Source of the DNA: JAICLV01 sp036380925 | GTDB lineage: Bacteria; Actinomycetota; Actinomycetes; Acidothermales; Acidothermaceae | Direction of reading: 5' to 3' | Assembly (NCBI GenBank): GCA_036380925.1 | Contig: DASVDW010000159.1 | Span: 1-32,570, forward strand | DNA: 32,570 bases | Shown here: in pieces, positions 1-6,798 of the stretch | How the letters are laid out: each line of letters begins with the position of its first letter | Position numbering within the stretch: position 1 is the first letter of the stretch | Position numbers and translations under genes: made by a program | The notes under the pieces: model-generated | The model's database searches: none | What the model saw: the letters and a program-made list of their open reading frames with translations, nothing else | Told to the model about the DNA's origin: nothing

Positions 1-64
1 CAAAGCGGCCGTCAGCGGGTTTGAGGTCGGCCGGTATCTCGATCTTCTCGGTCGCGTCGGTCAC
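1..64 (-). CDS. serC: Phosphoserine aminotransferase, N-terminal end (partial)
   Basis: Only the first 21 codons lie inside the window; the gene runs off the left edge. Read on the minus strand from a GTG at 64, the peptide contains IEIPADLKPADGRFG, which matches the N-terminal block of actinobacterial SerC (IP..LKP.DGRFG). A GGGAG ribosome site lies 7 bases before the GTG. SerC is the PLP enzyme that transaminates 3-phosphohydroxypyruvate to phosphoserine in serine synthesis. In mycobacteria and relatives serC lies close to citrate synthase 2, as here, which supports the call. The catalytic domain cannot be checked because it lies outside the window. Confidence 0.8.
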   Translation of the reverse strand, partial: MTDATEKIEIPADLKPADGRF

Positions 65-165
65 GGTGAAGCTCCCGTTTCGTGGCGGGGGGATAGGGAC
101 GGCGACGCTGCCGCGTGACTGATTGTCGCAGATCCCGCCGGCGCCCGCCCCGCGACCCCCTTCCG

Positions 166-190
166 CGGTGATCATGCAGTTAGGCGCAAC
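166..190 (+). repeat. Left terminal inverted repeat
   Basis: This 25-bp sequence is matched in inverted orientation at 1237-1261 with two mismatches, in the GTT versus CTC triplet after GATCATGCA. It also forms the left arm of a perfect local hairpin (168-227), so the left end is itself palindromic. Confidence 0.8.
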
Positions 191-227
191 GTTCGCCCTG
201 CGGCGTTGCGCCTAACTGCATGATCAC
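168..227. repeat. Perfect 24-bp inverted repeat (hairpin) before the DUF559 gene
   Basis: Bases 168-191 are perfectly complementary to 204-227, with a 12-base loop (192-203). The arm reads GTGATCATGCAG followed by TTAGGCGCAACG. It ends only 9 bases before the GTG at 237, so the RNA hairpin would sit directly against the ribosome site (GAGGG at 228-232). No T-run follows, so it does not look like an intrinsic terminator. It may be a protein-binding palindrome, an autoregulatory site or an element end. Confidence 0.85.
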
Positions 228-236
228 GAGGGTCAT

Positions 237-1181
237 GTGACGGCTGTGGACGACAAAAGGCGCCGCAGCCCTCAACGTTGGCACCCTCTGGCCATGCCCC
301 CACGTCGTCCGATACCACAGGCGCTTCGCGACATGCCGGCGTTCCGCCTGGTCGACGCCCAAGCCGCAGGCGTCTCACGTTCCCAGTTGCGAGGTAGCCA
401 ATTCAGCCGCCCCTTTCGTGGTTCCCACCTGGTCGGCGAGTCTCACGATCTGATTCAGCTATGTCATGCGGCACTGCTCGTGTTGCCGAGTCAGGCGGTG
501 TTCAGCGATGAGACCGCCGCGGCGCTTCGGGACTTGCCCGCGCCGAAGTCGACGGCGCTTCACGCCTGCGTTCCCGAAAAAGGCGTCGCGGTGCGACGGC
601 GCGGCATCGTCGGCCACGTGCGGCATCTCACAGAACTCGAGGTCACGCAATGGTGCGGCTTACCAGTGACGACACCCGAGCGAACATTCTTGGATCTGGC
701 CGCAAAGCTGCCCGCAGGCGAACTACTCGCCTTCGCTGATGCCGCATTGCGCGCGAGGCTGGCGACGATGCCGAGCCTGCAGGCAATCGTCGCCCGGCAT
801 TCCGGTTGTCGTGGAGTCGCGAAGGCGCGTCGCGTGCTCGAACATGCCAACCCGGCGGCGGAGTCGCCGCGCGAATCGATGATGAGGTGGCTGTTTGTCG
901 AGGCTGGCCTGCCGACGCCCGAGGTCAACGTCAATATCTACGACTTGGACGGCGTGTTTCTTGCGCGGGCAGACATGCTCTTCCGGCAGGCGCGGGTCAT
1001 CGTCGAGTACGACGGCGACCAGCACCGCACTGACCGAGCCCAGTTCGTTCACGACATTCAGCGGACGACGCGCCTGGCGGCGGCCGGCTACCTCGTGCTG
1101 CGCTTCACCGGCACTGATCTGATGACGCGTCCGCGGTGGATCGCCGAGACCGTGGCCGCCGCTCTGCGCGCCCGCGACTAG
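237..1181 (+). CDS. AbiEi-like / DUF559 (Vsr-type nuclease fold) protein
   Basis: The 314-residue protein has two parts. Residues about 33-110 (PAFRLVDAQAAGVSRSQLRG) resemble the winged-helix N-terminal domain of AbiEi-family type IV antitoxins. Residues about 245-295 hold a DUF559 / Vsr-like PD-(D/E)XK core, with RADM followed by VIVEYDGDQH and a C-terminal GYLVLRFTGTDL block; the Asp and the Glu/Asp pair are the expected metal ligands. Such proteins are common singletons in actinobacteria, and no defined function is known to me. No AbiEii toxin gene lies beside it. The start is uncertain: GTG 237 has GAGGG 4 bases upstream, while ATG 294 and ATG 333 are in frame and 333 would begin at the conserved domain. 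Flanking inverted repeats make it the likely cargo or effector of the 166-1261 unit. Confidence 0.75.
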   Translation: MTAVDDKRRRSPQRWHPLAMPPRRPIPQALRDMPAFRLVDAQAAGVSRSQLRGSQFSRPFRGSHLVGESHDLIQLCHAALLVLPSQAVFSDETAAALRDLPAPKSTALHACVPEKGVAVRRRGIVGHVRHLTELEVTQWCGLPVTTPERTFLDLAAKLPAGELLAFADAALRARLATMPSLQAIVARHSGCRGVAKARRVLEHANPAAESPRESMMRWLFVEAGLPTPEVNVNIYDLDGVFLARADMLFRQARVIVEYDGDQHRTDRAQFVHDIQRTTRLAAAGYLVLRFTGTDLMTRPRWIAETVAAALRARD

Positions 1182-1210
1182 TGGACGAGCGGGCCGGTCG
1201 CGAGTCCGCG

Positions 1211-1250
1211 GTTAGGCGCAATCGCGAACGGTCCCTGTTGCGCCTGAGTG
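1211..1250. repeat. Degenerate right-end hairpin
   Basis: GTTAGGCGCAA at 1211-1221 faces TTGCGCCT at 1238-1245, giving an 8-bp stem (AGGCGCAA/TTGCGCCT) with a 16-base loop. It is a decayed version of the perfect hairpin at 168-227, sharing GTTAGGCGCAA on its left arm. It lies 30 bases past the DUF559 stop codon and lacks a T-run. Confidence 0.65.
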
Positions 1251-1261
1251 CATGATCACCG
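1237..1261 (-). repeat. Right terminal inverted repeat
   Basis: This is the inverted partner of 166-190 (23 of 25 bases). Locally it reads GTTGCGCCTGAG then TGCATGATCACCG. The region from 1262 onward belongs to the 3' flank of citA. Confidence 0.8.
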
Positions 1262-1265
1262 GTTA

Positions 1266-1293
1266 CGGCGGGGCGGCGGGGCGGCGGGGTGGG
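1266..1293 (+). repeat. Triple 8-bp repeat with G-quadruplex pattern
   Basis: CGGCGGGG is repeated three times in perfect tandem (1266-1289) and followed by T and GGG, giving four G-runs separated by loops of 4, 4 and 1 bases. It lies between the right repeat of the DUF559 unit and the citA stop codon at 1301, so the C-rich complement would be in the citA transcript. Confidence 0.6.
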
Positions 1294-1300
1294 ACTTGGG

Positions 1301-2401
1301 TCAGTACTTGAAGGCGGCGTCCCAGCCGTCGACCGACGCGGCCGGCCGGGTGGTCGGGCCGACGTAGCGCGCCGACGGGCGCACCAGCCGGCCGGTGCGC
1401 TTCTGCTCGAGCACGTGGGCGCTCCACCCGGCGACGCGGGCGCAGGTGAACATCGCGGCGAACATGTGCGACGGCACCTCGGCGAGGTCGAGCATCAGCG
1501 CCGCCCAGAACTCGACGTTGGTCTCAATCGGGCGATCGGGACGACGCTCGCGCAGGATCTTCAGCGCCGCCTGCTCGAGCGCCGCGGCCGCTTCGTGGCG
1601 GGGCGAGCCCAGCTCGCCCGACACCCTCCGCAGCACGCGGGCGCGCGGGTCTTCGGCCCGGTAGACCCGGTGGCCGAAGCCCATCAGCCGCTCATGCCGA
1701 TCGAGGACGCCCTTGACGTAGCCCTCGGCGTCGCCGGTCTTCTCGACCTCTTCGACCATGTGCAGCACCCGGGTCGGGGCGCCGCCGTGCAGCGGGCCCG
1801 ACATGGCGCCGACGGCCGCCGACAACGACGCGGCAACGTCGGCCCCGGTCGAGGCCACCACCCGCGCGGTGAAGGTCGAGGCGTTCATCCCGTGCTCGGC
1901 GGCGGAGACCCAGTAGGCCGCCAGCGCCTTGGCGTGCGCCGGATTCACCTCGCCGCGCCAGCGCAGCAGGAATTGCTCGACGGCGGTGGCGCCTTTCTCG
2001 ACGTCTGACTGAGGCACCGGCGGCAGGTCGCCGCGCGCCGACTGCGCCACATACGAAAGCGCGGTCACCGAGGTCTGCGCGAGTTCGTCGCGGGCGGTCT
2101 GGTCGTCGATGTCGAGTAGCGGCTTGAAGCCGAGCTGCGGCGCCAAGATCGCCAGGCCGCTCTGCACGTCGACGCGGACGTCGCCGGAGCGCACCGGCAG
2201 CTCAAGATTGTTGAACGGTGGCAGACCGGGTGTGAATGAGTTGTCGACGAGCAGGCCCCAGACGTCGCCGAAAGACGTCTTGCCTACCAACTCCTCGATG
2301 TCGACGCCGCGATAACGGAGCGAGCCGCCGTCCTTGTCGGGCTCGGCGATCTCGGTCTCGAACGCGATGACACCCTCGAGCCCCGGGACGAAGTCGGACA
2401 T
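1301..2401 (-). CDS. citA: Citrate synthase 2
   Basis: This 366-residue protein condenses oxaloacetate and acetyl-CoA to citrate. It matches the short actinobacterial citrate synthase 2 family (M. tuberculosis CitA is of similar length). Visible family blocks are SGPLHGGAPT and GFGHRVYRAEDPR, which carry the two catalytic histidines, and ETNVEFWAALMLD, where the usual catalytic Asp of NVDF is Glu; I recall the same NVEF in mycobacterial CitA. The C-terminal EQKRTGRLVRPSARYVGP block is also typical. The ATG at 2401 was chosen because AGGAG lies 8 bases upstream and the protein then begins MSDFVPGLEGV as in the family; the open frame extends further upstream without support. It is divergent from pdxH across 99 bases. 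Confidence 0.93.
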   Translation of the reverse strand: MSDFVPGLEGVIAFETEIAEPDKDGGSLRYRGVDIEELVGKTSFGDVWGLLVDNSFTPGLPPFNNLELPVRSGDVRVDVQSGLAILAPQLGFKPLLDIDDQTARDELAQTSVTALSYVAQSARGDLPPVPQSDVEKGATAVEQFLLRWRGEVNPAHAKALAAYWVSAAEHGMNASTFTARVVASTGADVAASLSAAVGAMSGPLHGGAPTRVLHMVEEVEKTGDAEGYVKGVLDRHERLMGFGHRVYRAEDPRARVLRRVSGELGSPRHEAAAALEQAALKILRERRPDRPIETNVEFWAALMLDLAEVPSHMFAAMFTCARVAGWSAHVLEQKRTGRLVRPSARYVGPTTRPAASVDGWDAAFKY

Positions 2402-2500
2402 CAGCGCTGCTCCTCGCTTTAGGTCGGTCTGCTGCTCTTCTATTGTCCCCGTTACAGTTGGCCGCGCTCGCGGCGGGCGGGAAGCAAGGAGAGGCACGAC

Positions 2501-3166
2501 GTGAGTCCGATGGATCCGGACCGGATCGCCGCCCTGCGTGCCCAGTACGCCGACATCGGCCTCGACGAAGCCGACCTCCACGCTGACCCGATGGCCCAGT
2601 TCGAGCGATGGCTGGGCGAAGTCATCGAACTCGGCATCCCTGAGCCTAACGCGATGGTGCTCTCAACGGCGGACGCCTCCGGACGCCCGAGCAGCCGCCA
2701 CGTCCTGCTCAAGGGCGTGAGCCCCGAGGGGTTCGTCTTCTTCACGAACTACGGGTCGCGCAAAGGGCTGGAACTGGCGGCCAATCCCAACGCCAGCTTG
2801 TGCTTCCCATGGTTTTGTATCGGACGCCAGGTCATCGTGACGGGTTCTGTGAGCAAGGTCACCGAGGCGGAGACGGCGGCCTATTTCGCCACCCGTCCGC
2901 GCGAGTCGCAGCTCGGCGCGTGGGCGAGCGCGCGGCAGTCGGCGGTCGTCTCGTCCCGCGAGTCGTTGGACGACGCATATGCCGCGGTGCGCGCGCGCTT
3001 CGCGGACGCCGAGGTGCCGCCGCCGCCTTTTTGGGGCGGTTACCGGGTGCGTCCCGACACGGTGGAGTTCTGGCAAGGTCGGCTGGCCCGCATGCATGAC
3101 CGGCTTCGCTATCGCCGCGTCCCGGTCGGCGACCCGCCATGGCTGGTCGAGCGGCTGTCGCCGTAG
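2501..3166 (+). CDS. pdxH: Pyridoxamine 5'-phosphate oxidase
   Basis: The 221-residue FMN enzyme oxidises pyridoxine or pyridoxamine 5'-phosphate to pyridoxal 5'-phosphate. Length is normal for the family. The FMN-binding barrel is seen in SSRHVLLKGVSPEGFVFFTNYGSRKG (residues about 65-90), with QSAVVSSRESL in the middle and the C-terminal dimerisation block FWGGYRVRPDTVEFWQGR then RMHDRLRYRR. GTG at 2501 has AGGAGAG just upstream. The PLP product is the cofactor of SerC, encoded at the left window edge, a plausible reason for the neighbourhood. It converges with the hotdog gene, the ends 28 bases apart. Confidence 0.94.
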   Translation: MSPMDPDRIAALRAQYADIGLDEADLHADPMAQFERWLGEVIELGIPEPNAMVLSTADASGRPSSRHVLLKGVSPEGFVFFTNYGSRKGLELAANPNASLCFPWFCIGRQVIVTGSVSKVTEAETAAYFATRPRESQLGAWASARQSAVVSSRESLDDAYAAVRARFADAEVPPPPFWGGYRVRPDTVEFWQGRLARMHDRLRYRRVPVGDPPWLVERLSP

Positions 3167-3194
3167 CTCTCGGCCGTACGTCCAGCCGCGCGGC

Positions 3195-3923
3195 TTATCG
3201 GGGCACGACACGCGCCGGGTCGATCTCAAGCCAGGTCGCGCGCCCGTGTGCCAGCAGTTCGCCGTTCGCGCCGAACAGCGCGGACGACGTGAAAGCCTTC
3301 CGGCCGTCGGTCTCGCGCCACTGGCCGACCACCACGCACTCGTCCCCCGGTCGGGGCCGCGACAAGACGCGGGCGGTCAGCCGGCCGAGCACCATCGGCC
3401 GCCCTGCGATCCCGGCCGCCCACCCGCCCGGGCAGTCCAGCGCCGCCCACACGAATTCGGGGGCGACCAAGCTGTCGTCCGCACCCTCGGCGGCGCCGAG
3501 GGAGTCGTGCGGCCGCCAGGCCGCGGCGACCCGGCCCGCGCCGATCGCGCCGGGCTCGAGTCGCATGCCGTCGCCGTCCGCGCGCTGCGTCCCGCAGACG
3601 AAGCAGGTCGGAAACGGGTGCTCGCGTCGTCCGGCATAGCGTTGCGCCGCCGCCGCCGCGACGGAGTACGAGACGGACTCGGGGGGAGCGCCCTCGAGCG
3701 TGCTGCCTTTCGCCTGCGCCACAAGGATTTCGCCAGCGTGCAATTCAACGATCGGTTCGGCGTCCGAGACCTCGAGGCGGCTGCCGAGCGGCGGTGGGCT
3801 GCGCAACGTCACCTCGACGACGTCCGCGTCGACGAACGACGCGAGGCGCCCCGCGACGTAACCGCCGTTTCCCGATCGGGGCGGACCGCAAAACCGTGGC
3901 TGGACGACGAAGCCGCGGGTCAC
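3195..3923 (-). CDS. Hotdog-fold thioesterase-like protein
   Basis: This 242-residue protein looks like an acyl-CoA thioesterase-type hotdog protein. An N-terminal half with FCGPPRSGNGGYVAGRLASFV resembles the nucleotide-binding helix region, and a second half has PEFVWAALDCPGGWAAG and a beta-rich C-terminus ending HGRATWLEID. A central FPTCFVCGTQRADGDGMRL block carries two cysteines spaced CxxC, seen in actinobacterial relatives. GTG at 3923 overlaps the udgX stop codon by 4 bases (GTGA), so translation is likely coupled. The substrate is unknown; no fatty-acid genes are adjacent. Confidence 0.7.
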   Translation of the reverse strand: MTRGFVVQPRFCGPPRSGNGGYVAGRLASFVDADVVEVTLRSPPPLGSRLEVSDAEPIVELHAGEILVAQAKGSTLEGAPPESVSYSVAAAAAQRYAGRREHPFPTCFVCGTQRADGDGMRLEPGAIGAGRVAAAWRPHDSLGAAEGADDSLVAPEFVWAALDCPGGWAAGIAGRPMVLGRLTARVLSRPRPGDECVVVGQWRETDGRKAFTSSALFGANGELLAHGRATWLEIDPARVVPR

Positions 3924-4576
3924 CCGAGCACCTGCGCGGCCACCTTCAGATCGTCGACCAGGCCCGCGTAGGCGGTGTCGCGATCGTCGGCGCGCAACAC
4001 CGCCGAGGGATGGATGGTCGCGAGCAGGAACCGGCTCGCCTTGGCAAACGGCTCTCCTTCGCGGGGCGGCCACTCGATGAGCACCCCGCGGGAGCGGGTG
4101 ACCCGGAAATCGCGGCCCATCAACGACTGGCCCGCGGTGGCGCCCAAGGCGACGATGACGTCGGGGTCGAGAATCTCCAGTTCCGCCGTCAGCCACGGCC
4201 GGCACGCGGTGATCTCGCGCTGGTCGGGCTTTTGGTGAATGCGGCGTTTTCCGGCGCCGGTCTGGGAGAACTTGAAGTGCTTCACCGCGTTGGTGACGTA
4301 GGCGAGCTTGCGGTCGATGCCGGCGTCGTCGAGCGCGCGGTCAAGCAGCACCCCGGCGGGGCCGACGAACGGCTCGCCGCGTCGATCCTCCTGGTCGCCT
4401 GGCTGCTCACCGACGAGCACCACCCGCGCGATGGCCGAGCCACTGCTGAAGACGGTCTGCGTGGCGTTCTTGTACAGGTGGCAGCCGCGGCAGTCGCGCG
4501 CCGCGGCGCGCAGTCCCTCGATCGTCGCGCTCTCGGGCACGAACCGCGCGGCGCCAGGGAAATCGTCGTCCGCCAT
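3920..4576 (-). CDS. udgX: UdgX-type uracil-DNA glycosylase
   Basis: The 218-residue protein belongs to the uracil-DNA glycosylase superfamily near family 4. Motif A is GEQPGDQED (residues 56-64) and motif B is HPSAVLR (189-195). Residues 110-114 are KRRIH, the R-loop that defines UdgX; in the mycobacterial enzyme its histidine (His114 here) becomes covalently linked to the abasic deoxyribose after uracil removal, giving an irreversible protein-DNA adduct. Cys29, Cys32 and Cys125 are the only cysteines; the place of the family 4 KCRPP cysteine is His100 in KHFKF, so the iron-sulfur cluster would have an unusual ligand set. ATG 4576 has only a weak ribosome site. The gene is coupled to the downstream hotdog gene. 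Confidence 0.92.
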   Translation of the reverse strand: MADDDFPGAARFVPESATIEGLRAAARDCRGCHLYKNATQTVFSSGSAIARVVLVGEQPGDQEDRRGEPFVGPAGVLLDRALDDAGIDRKLAYVTNAVKHFKFSQTGAGKRRIHQKPDQREITACRPWLTAELEILDPDVIVALGATAGQSLMGRDFRVTRSRGVLIEWPPREGEPFAKASRFLLATIHPSAVLRADDRDTAYAGLVDDLKVAAQVLG

Positions 4577-4663
4577 GGCTGAAACCTACGTCGTGGCGCC
4601 GGATTGGGGTACTGGCGCGGCTCCCCGGGGAATCAAGAGACGGAGAAAGGGAGGCGAGACGTC

Positions 4664-4894
4664 ATGGGCGAGTCATTCGCGCAGAAGGCGATGAAGCAAG
4701 GTCCGCTGCCTAAGTCCGAGGATGATTCCGAGCTCGTGGGCGAGGACGAGAAGAACCCGCCCACCGCCACTGAGCGTGAGACGGCCGACTACTTCACCAT
4801 TCCGGCGCCGGGAGCGGGTTCGTTCCCAGTGCCGCACACGCCGGAGGAGCAGGACGGCGACCAGGCCCCAGCCGAGCAAGAGGCGGAACGCTGA
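4664..4894 (+). CDS. Small acidic hydrophilic protein
   Basis: This 76-residue protein starts MGESFAQKAMKQGPLPKSEDD and is rich in Glu, Asp, Pro and Thr, with no membrane segment, cysteine or predicted fold visible; it is probably disordered. ATG at 4664 has GGGAGGCG about 7 bases upstream, a good ribosome site, and the frame is open further upstream without support. It is divergent from udgX across 87 bases and converges on the histidine phosphatase through a shared terminator. I do not recognise a family; a function cannot be assigned. Confidence 0.6.
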   Translation: MGESFAQKAMKQGPLPKSEDDSELVGEDEKNPPTATERETADYFTIPAPGAGSFPVPHTPEEQDGDQAPAEQEAER

Positions 4895-4897
4895 GCG

Positions 4898-4915
4898 GCT
4901 GACCGCGCGGTCAGC
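4898..4915. terminator. Bidirectional hairpin between convergent genes
   Basis: An 18-bp perfect palindrome, GCTGACCGCGCGGTCAGC, starts 4 bases after the stop of the small acidic gene and covers the stop codon of the phosphatase gene on the other strand. It forms a GC-rich 7-bp stem with a GCGC loop. There is no clear T-run, usual for high-GC actinobacteria, so the call rests on placement. Confidence 0.6.
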
Positions 4916-5483
4916 TCGATGATTGGTTCCAGCGCCTGATCACCGGTTCGGCGTGCTCGAAGCCCAGCACCGACACGGTTGCCGTGTCGAGGGCCAGATG
5001 CGCTCCGCATCTGGCGTCGAGCCCCACCCAGCGCGCGGCCAAGACGCGCAACAGATGTCCGTGCGCGACCAGCGCCACGTCGCCGGTCCGCAGCGCCTGC
5101 CGGACAACAGCGAGCACCCGGTCGGCCCGAGCCGCGACGTCGGTCAGCGCTTCCCCGGCCTCGACGCCGTCCCGCCAAAGAAACCAGCCCGGCCGGTGCT
5201 CTTGGATTTCTGCCGTCGTGAGCCCCTCGTAATCGCCGTAATCCCACTCCTGCAAATCGGGGTCCGTCTCGATTCCGCGCAGGCCGGCGAGTTCGGCCGT
5301 GCGCGCGGCCCGCTGGAGCGGGCTTGACAAGACCAACTCGAAAGCGCGGCCGTGGACCGTCGCGGCGAGTGCTTTGGCCTGCCGCTCGCCGCGCGCGGTG
5401 AGCGGCACGTCAGTGCGGCCGGTGTGCCTGCCGGCCGCGCTCCACGCCGTTTCGCCGTGCCGCAGCAGGACGACCTCACTCAC
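4911..5483 (-). CDS. Histidine phosphatase family protein
   Basis: The 190-residue protein has the branch 1 histidine phosphatase (phosphoglycerate-mutase-like) core: LLRHGET at residues 6-12 with phospho-accepting His9, Arg58 in SSPLQRAARTAEL, Glu79 in LQEWDYGDYEG and His141 in VAHGHLLR. The small-molecule phosphatase branch is more likely than a glycolytic mutase given the short length and the EWDYG block. The substrate cannot be read from the sequence. GTG at 5483 overlaps the end of the O-antigen-ligase-like gene by 8 bases, so the two are probably one transcript. Confidence 0.88.
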   Translation of the reverse strand: MSEVVLLRHGETAWSAAGRHTGRTDVPLTARGERQAKALAATVHGRAFELVLSSPLQRAARTAELAGLRGIETDPDLQEWDYGDYEGLTTAEIQEHRPGWFLWRDGVEAGEALTDVAARADRVLAVVRQALRTGDVALVAHGHLLRVLAARWVGLDARCGAHLALDTATVSVLGFEHAEPVIRRWNQSSS

Positions 5484-6798
5484 GACGCCGTCCTATCCCC
5501 GCGACCACGCCGGCAAGCAGCCCGATGGCCGGGAAATGCCAGACGAAATCGACCACGCCGGCGACCCCGACGGTCGTCAGCAGAGGCGCCGCGAACCGGC
5601 TTCGCGCCGGGAACAACGCTCGGACGACGGCTGCCATCGCGACGGCGGTGAACAACGTGCCGACGACGCCGGTCGAGATCAGCAGTTCCAGCGGCTCGTT
5701 GTGCGCGAACGCGTCGACCCCGGGTGCGCCGCTCAGCGTCGTGGTGGGAATCCACGGGTCTGGACCGGCGCCAAAGAGCGGATGCGCGTACAACACGTCC
5801 AGCGCGCCGCGCAGGATGTGCCCGCGCTCGGTCCAGCTGGCGTCAAGCCCCGACACCTGGTGATGCTGCGTCGCGAGCAACCAGCCGACGACCGCCGCGG
5901 CGGGCACGGCGAGGACAAGCAACCTGCCGCGCGGCAAGGAGATCGGCAACGCGCAGGCGGCAAGCGCGACAACGATCGCGGCCGCGATGAACAGCGGGCG
6001 CACGCCGCCCCGCTGGCCGTAGAGCAAAAACGGCGCCGCCAGCGTGGCCGCGATGAGCGCGGGCGACAGCCAACGCCGCACGTCGCGAAAACAGATCATC
6101 GCGAGCAGCGCGGCGAGCGCCCCTCGGCTGTCGGTCGCCGCCACCCCCAGCAGGATCAACGCCCGCGCGGCGGTGATCGCCCGTTCGGCGGGCTCGACAC
6201 CGCCCGCGTCGCCCGGCCGCGCGCCCCGCAGCTCGGCGCTCGCGAAGAGGGTGAGCAGCAGGTACAGGCCGATCGCGCTCGGATACGTCAGCGGACCTTG
6301 AAAACGCAGCGACCGCTCATCCGGCCACGTCCACACGGAGGCGCGCGTCGCGACGAACGCCAACCCCAGAACGGCGAACGACACACCGAGCCCGGTGATC
6401 ACGCCCGCGACGACTCTTCGCGCGCCCATCGGCAGTCCGCGCACGACGCCGTAGCCCGCGGCGGCACATAGCCAGGTGGCGGCCATCCGCCATGACTCGA
6501 CGCCATGTCGCCAGATCACCGCCTCGATCACCCACCACGCGGTCGCCGCGACACCGAGCGCCACCGGCCAGGGGTTGGCGCGCAGCCAGCGCAACACCGG
6601 TGGGGCGACCAGCGCCATCGAGACGCACAGGCACGGCAGCACCACGACGTCCGGTTTGAAGAACCCGCCCTTGCGCAACGCGCCGATGATCACCAGGACG
6701 AGGATCGGCGCCGCCGCCCATATCGCGTCGAGCTCGAGTGGGGGTCGGCGGGCGCGCGTGGGCGGCGCGGCGGTGGTGGCGGTGGTTTGCGTGGTCAA
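5476..6798 (-). CDS. O-antigen ligase-like (Wzy_C) membrane protein
   Basis: This 440-residue protein is almost entirely hydrophobic, with about ten or more membrane segments after a soluble Thr/Pro/Arg-rich N-terminus. The Wzy_C pattern is visible in FQGPLTYPSAIGLYLLLTLFAS, ATDSRGALAALLAM, and the large loop ending AHNEPLELLISTGVVGTLF, with its HN.PLE.L...G signature. Family members ligate or polymerise surface glycans; in an actinomycete the acceptor is unknown. A TTG at 6798 preceded by AGGACG is the likely start. No glycosyltransferase or flippase genes are adjacent, so it is isolated from any visible polysaccharide cluster. Confidence 0.78.
   Translation of the reverse strand: MTTQTTATTAAPPTRARRPPLELDAIWAAAPILVLVIIGALRKGGFFKPDVVVLPCLCVSMALVAPPVLRWLRANPWPVALGVAATAWWVIEAVIWRHGVESWRMAATWLCAAAGYGVVRGLPMGARRVVAGVITGLGVSFAVLGLAFVATRASVWTWPDERSLRFQGPLTYPSAIGLYLLLTLFASAELRGARPGDAGGVEPAERAITAARALILLGVAATDSRGALAALLAMICFRDVRRWLSPALIAATLAAPFLLYGQRGGVRPLFIAAAIVVALAACALPISLPRGRLLVLAVPAAAVVGWLLATQHHQVSGLDASWTERGHILRGALDVLYAHPLFGAGPDPWIPTTTLSGAPGVDAFAHNEPLELLISTGVVGTLFTAVAMAAVVRALFPARSRFAAPLLTTVGVAGVVDFVWHFPAIGLLAGVVAGIGRRRE

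Larger units (their letters stand above)
166..1261. mobile_element. Candidate terminal-repeat-bounded unit carrying one AbiEi/DUF559 gene
   Basis: A 1096-bp unit is bounded by inverted repeats at 166-190 and 1237-1261. Aligned head to head, 23 of 25 bases match, beginning CGGTGATCATGCA and ending AGGCGCAAC. It holds one gene, reading outward from the left repeat. No flanking target duplication is obvious, and the protein has no transposase signature. It could be a mobile or formerly mobile unit of unknown class, or a gene bracketed by two copies of an operator-like palindrome. The repeat geometry is directly visible; mobility is inference. Confidence 0.45.

Noticed and set aside
237..1181. 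Type IV toxin-antitoxin pair
   Set aside because: Only the AbiEi-like side is visible; no nucleotidyltransferase (AbiEii) gene lies on either side, so a functional toxin-antitoxin pair cannot be claimed.
3184..3195. AGCCGCGCGGCT palindrome between pdxH and the hotdog gene
   Set aside because: Twelve bases with a 2-4 base centre make no stable loop; short GC palindromes are expected by chance here.
2979..3971. Plus-strand open frame of 330 codons over the hotdog gene
   Set aside because: It overlaps the pdxH end and lies antisense to the hotdog gene; the product is Arg-rich and unstructured.
5299..6471. Long plus-strand open frame of 390 codons
   Set aside because: It is antisense to the O-antigen-ligase-like gene; its product is Arg/Gln/Pro-rich low complexity without any recognisable domain, typical of a GC-rich shadow frame.
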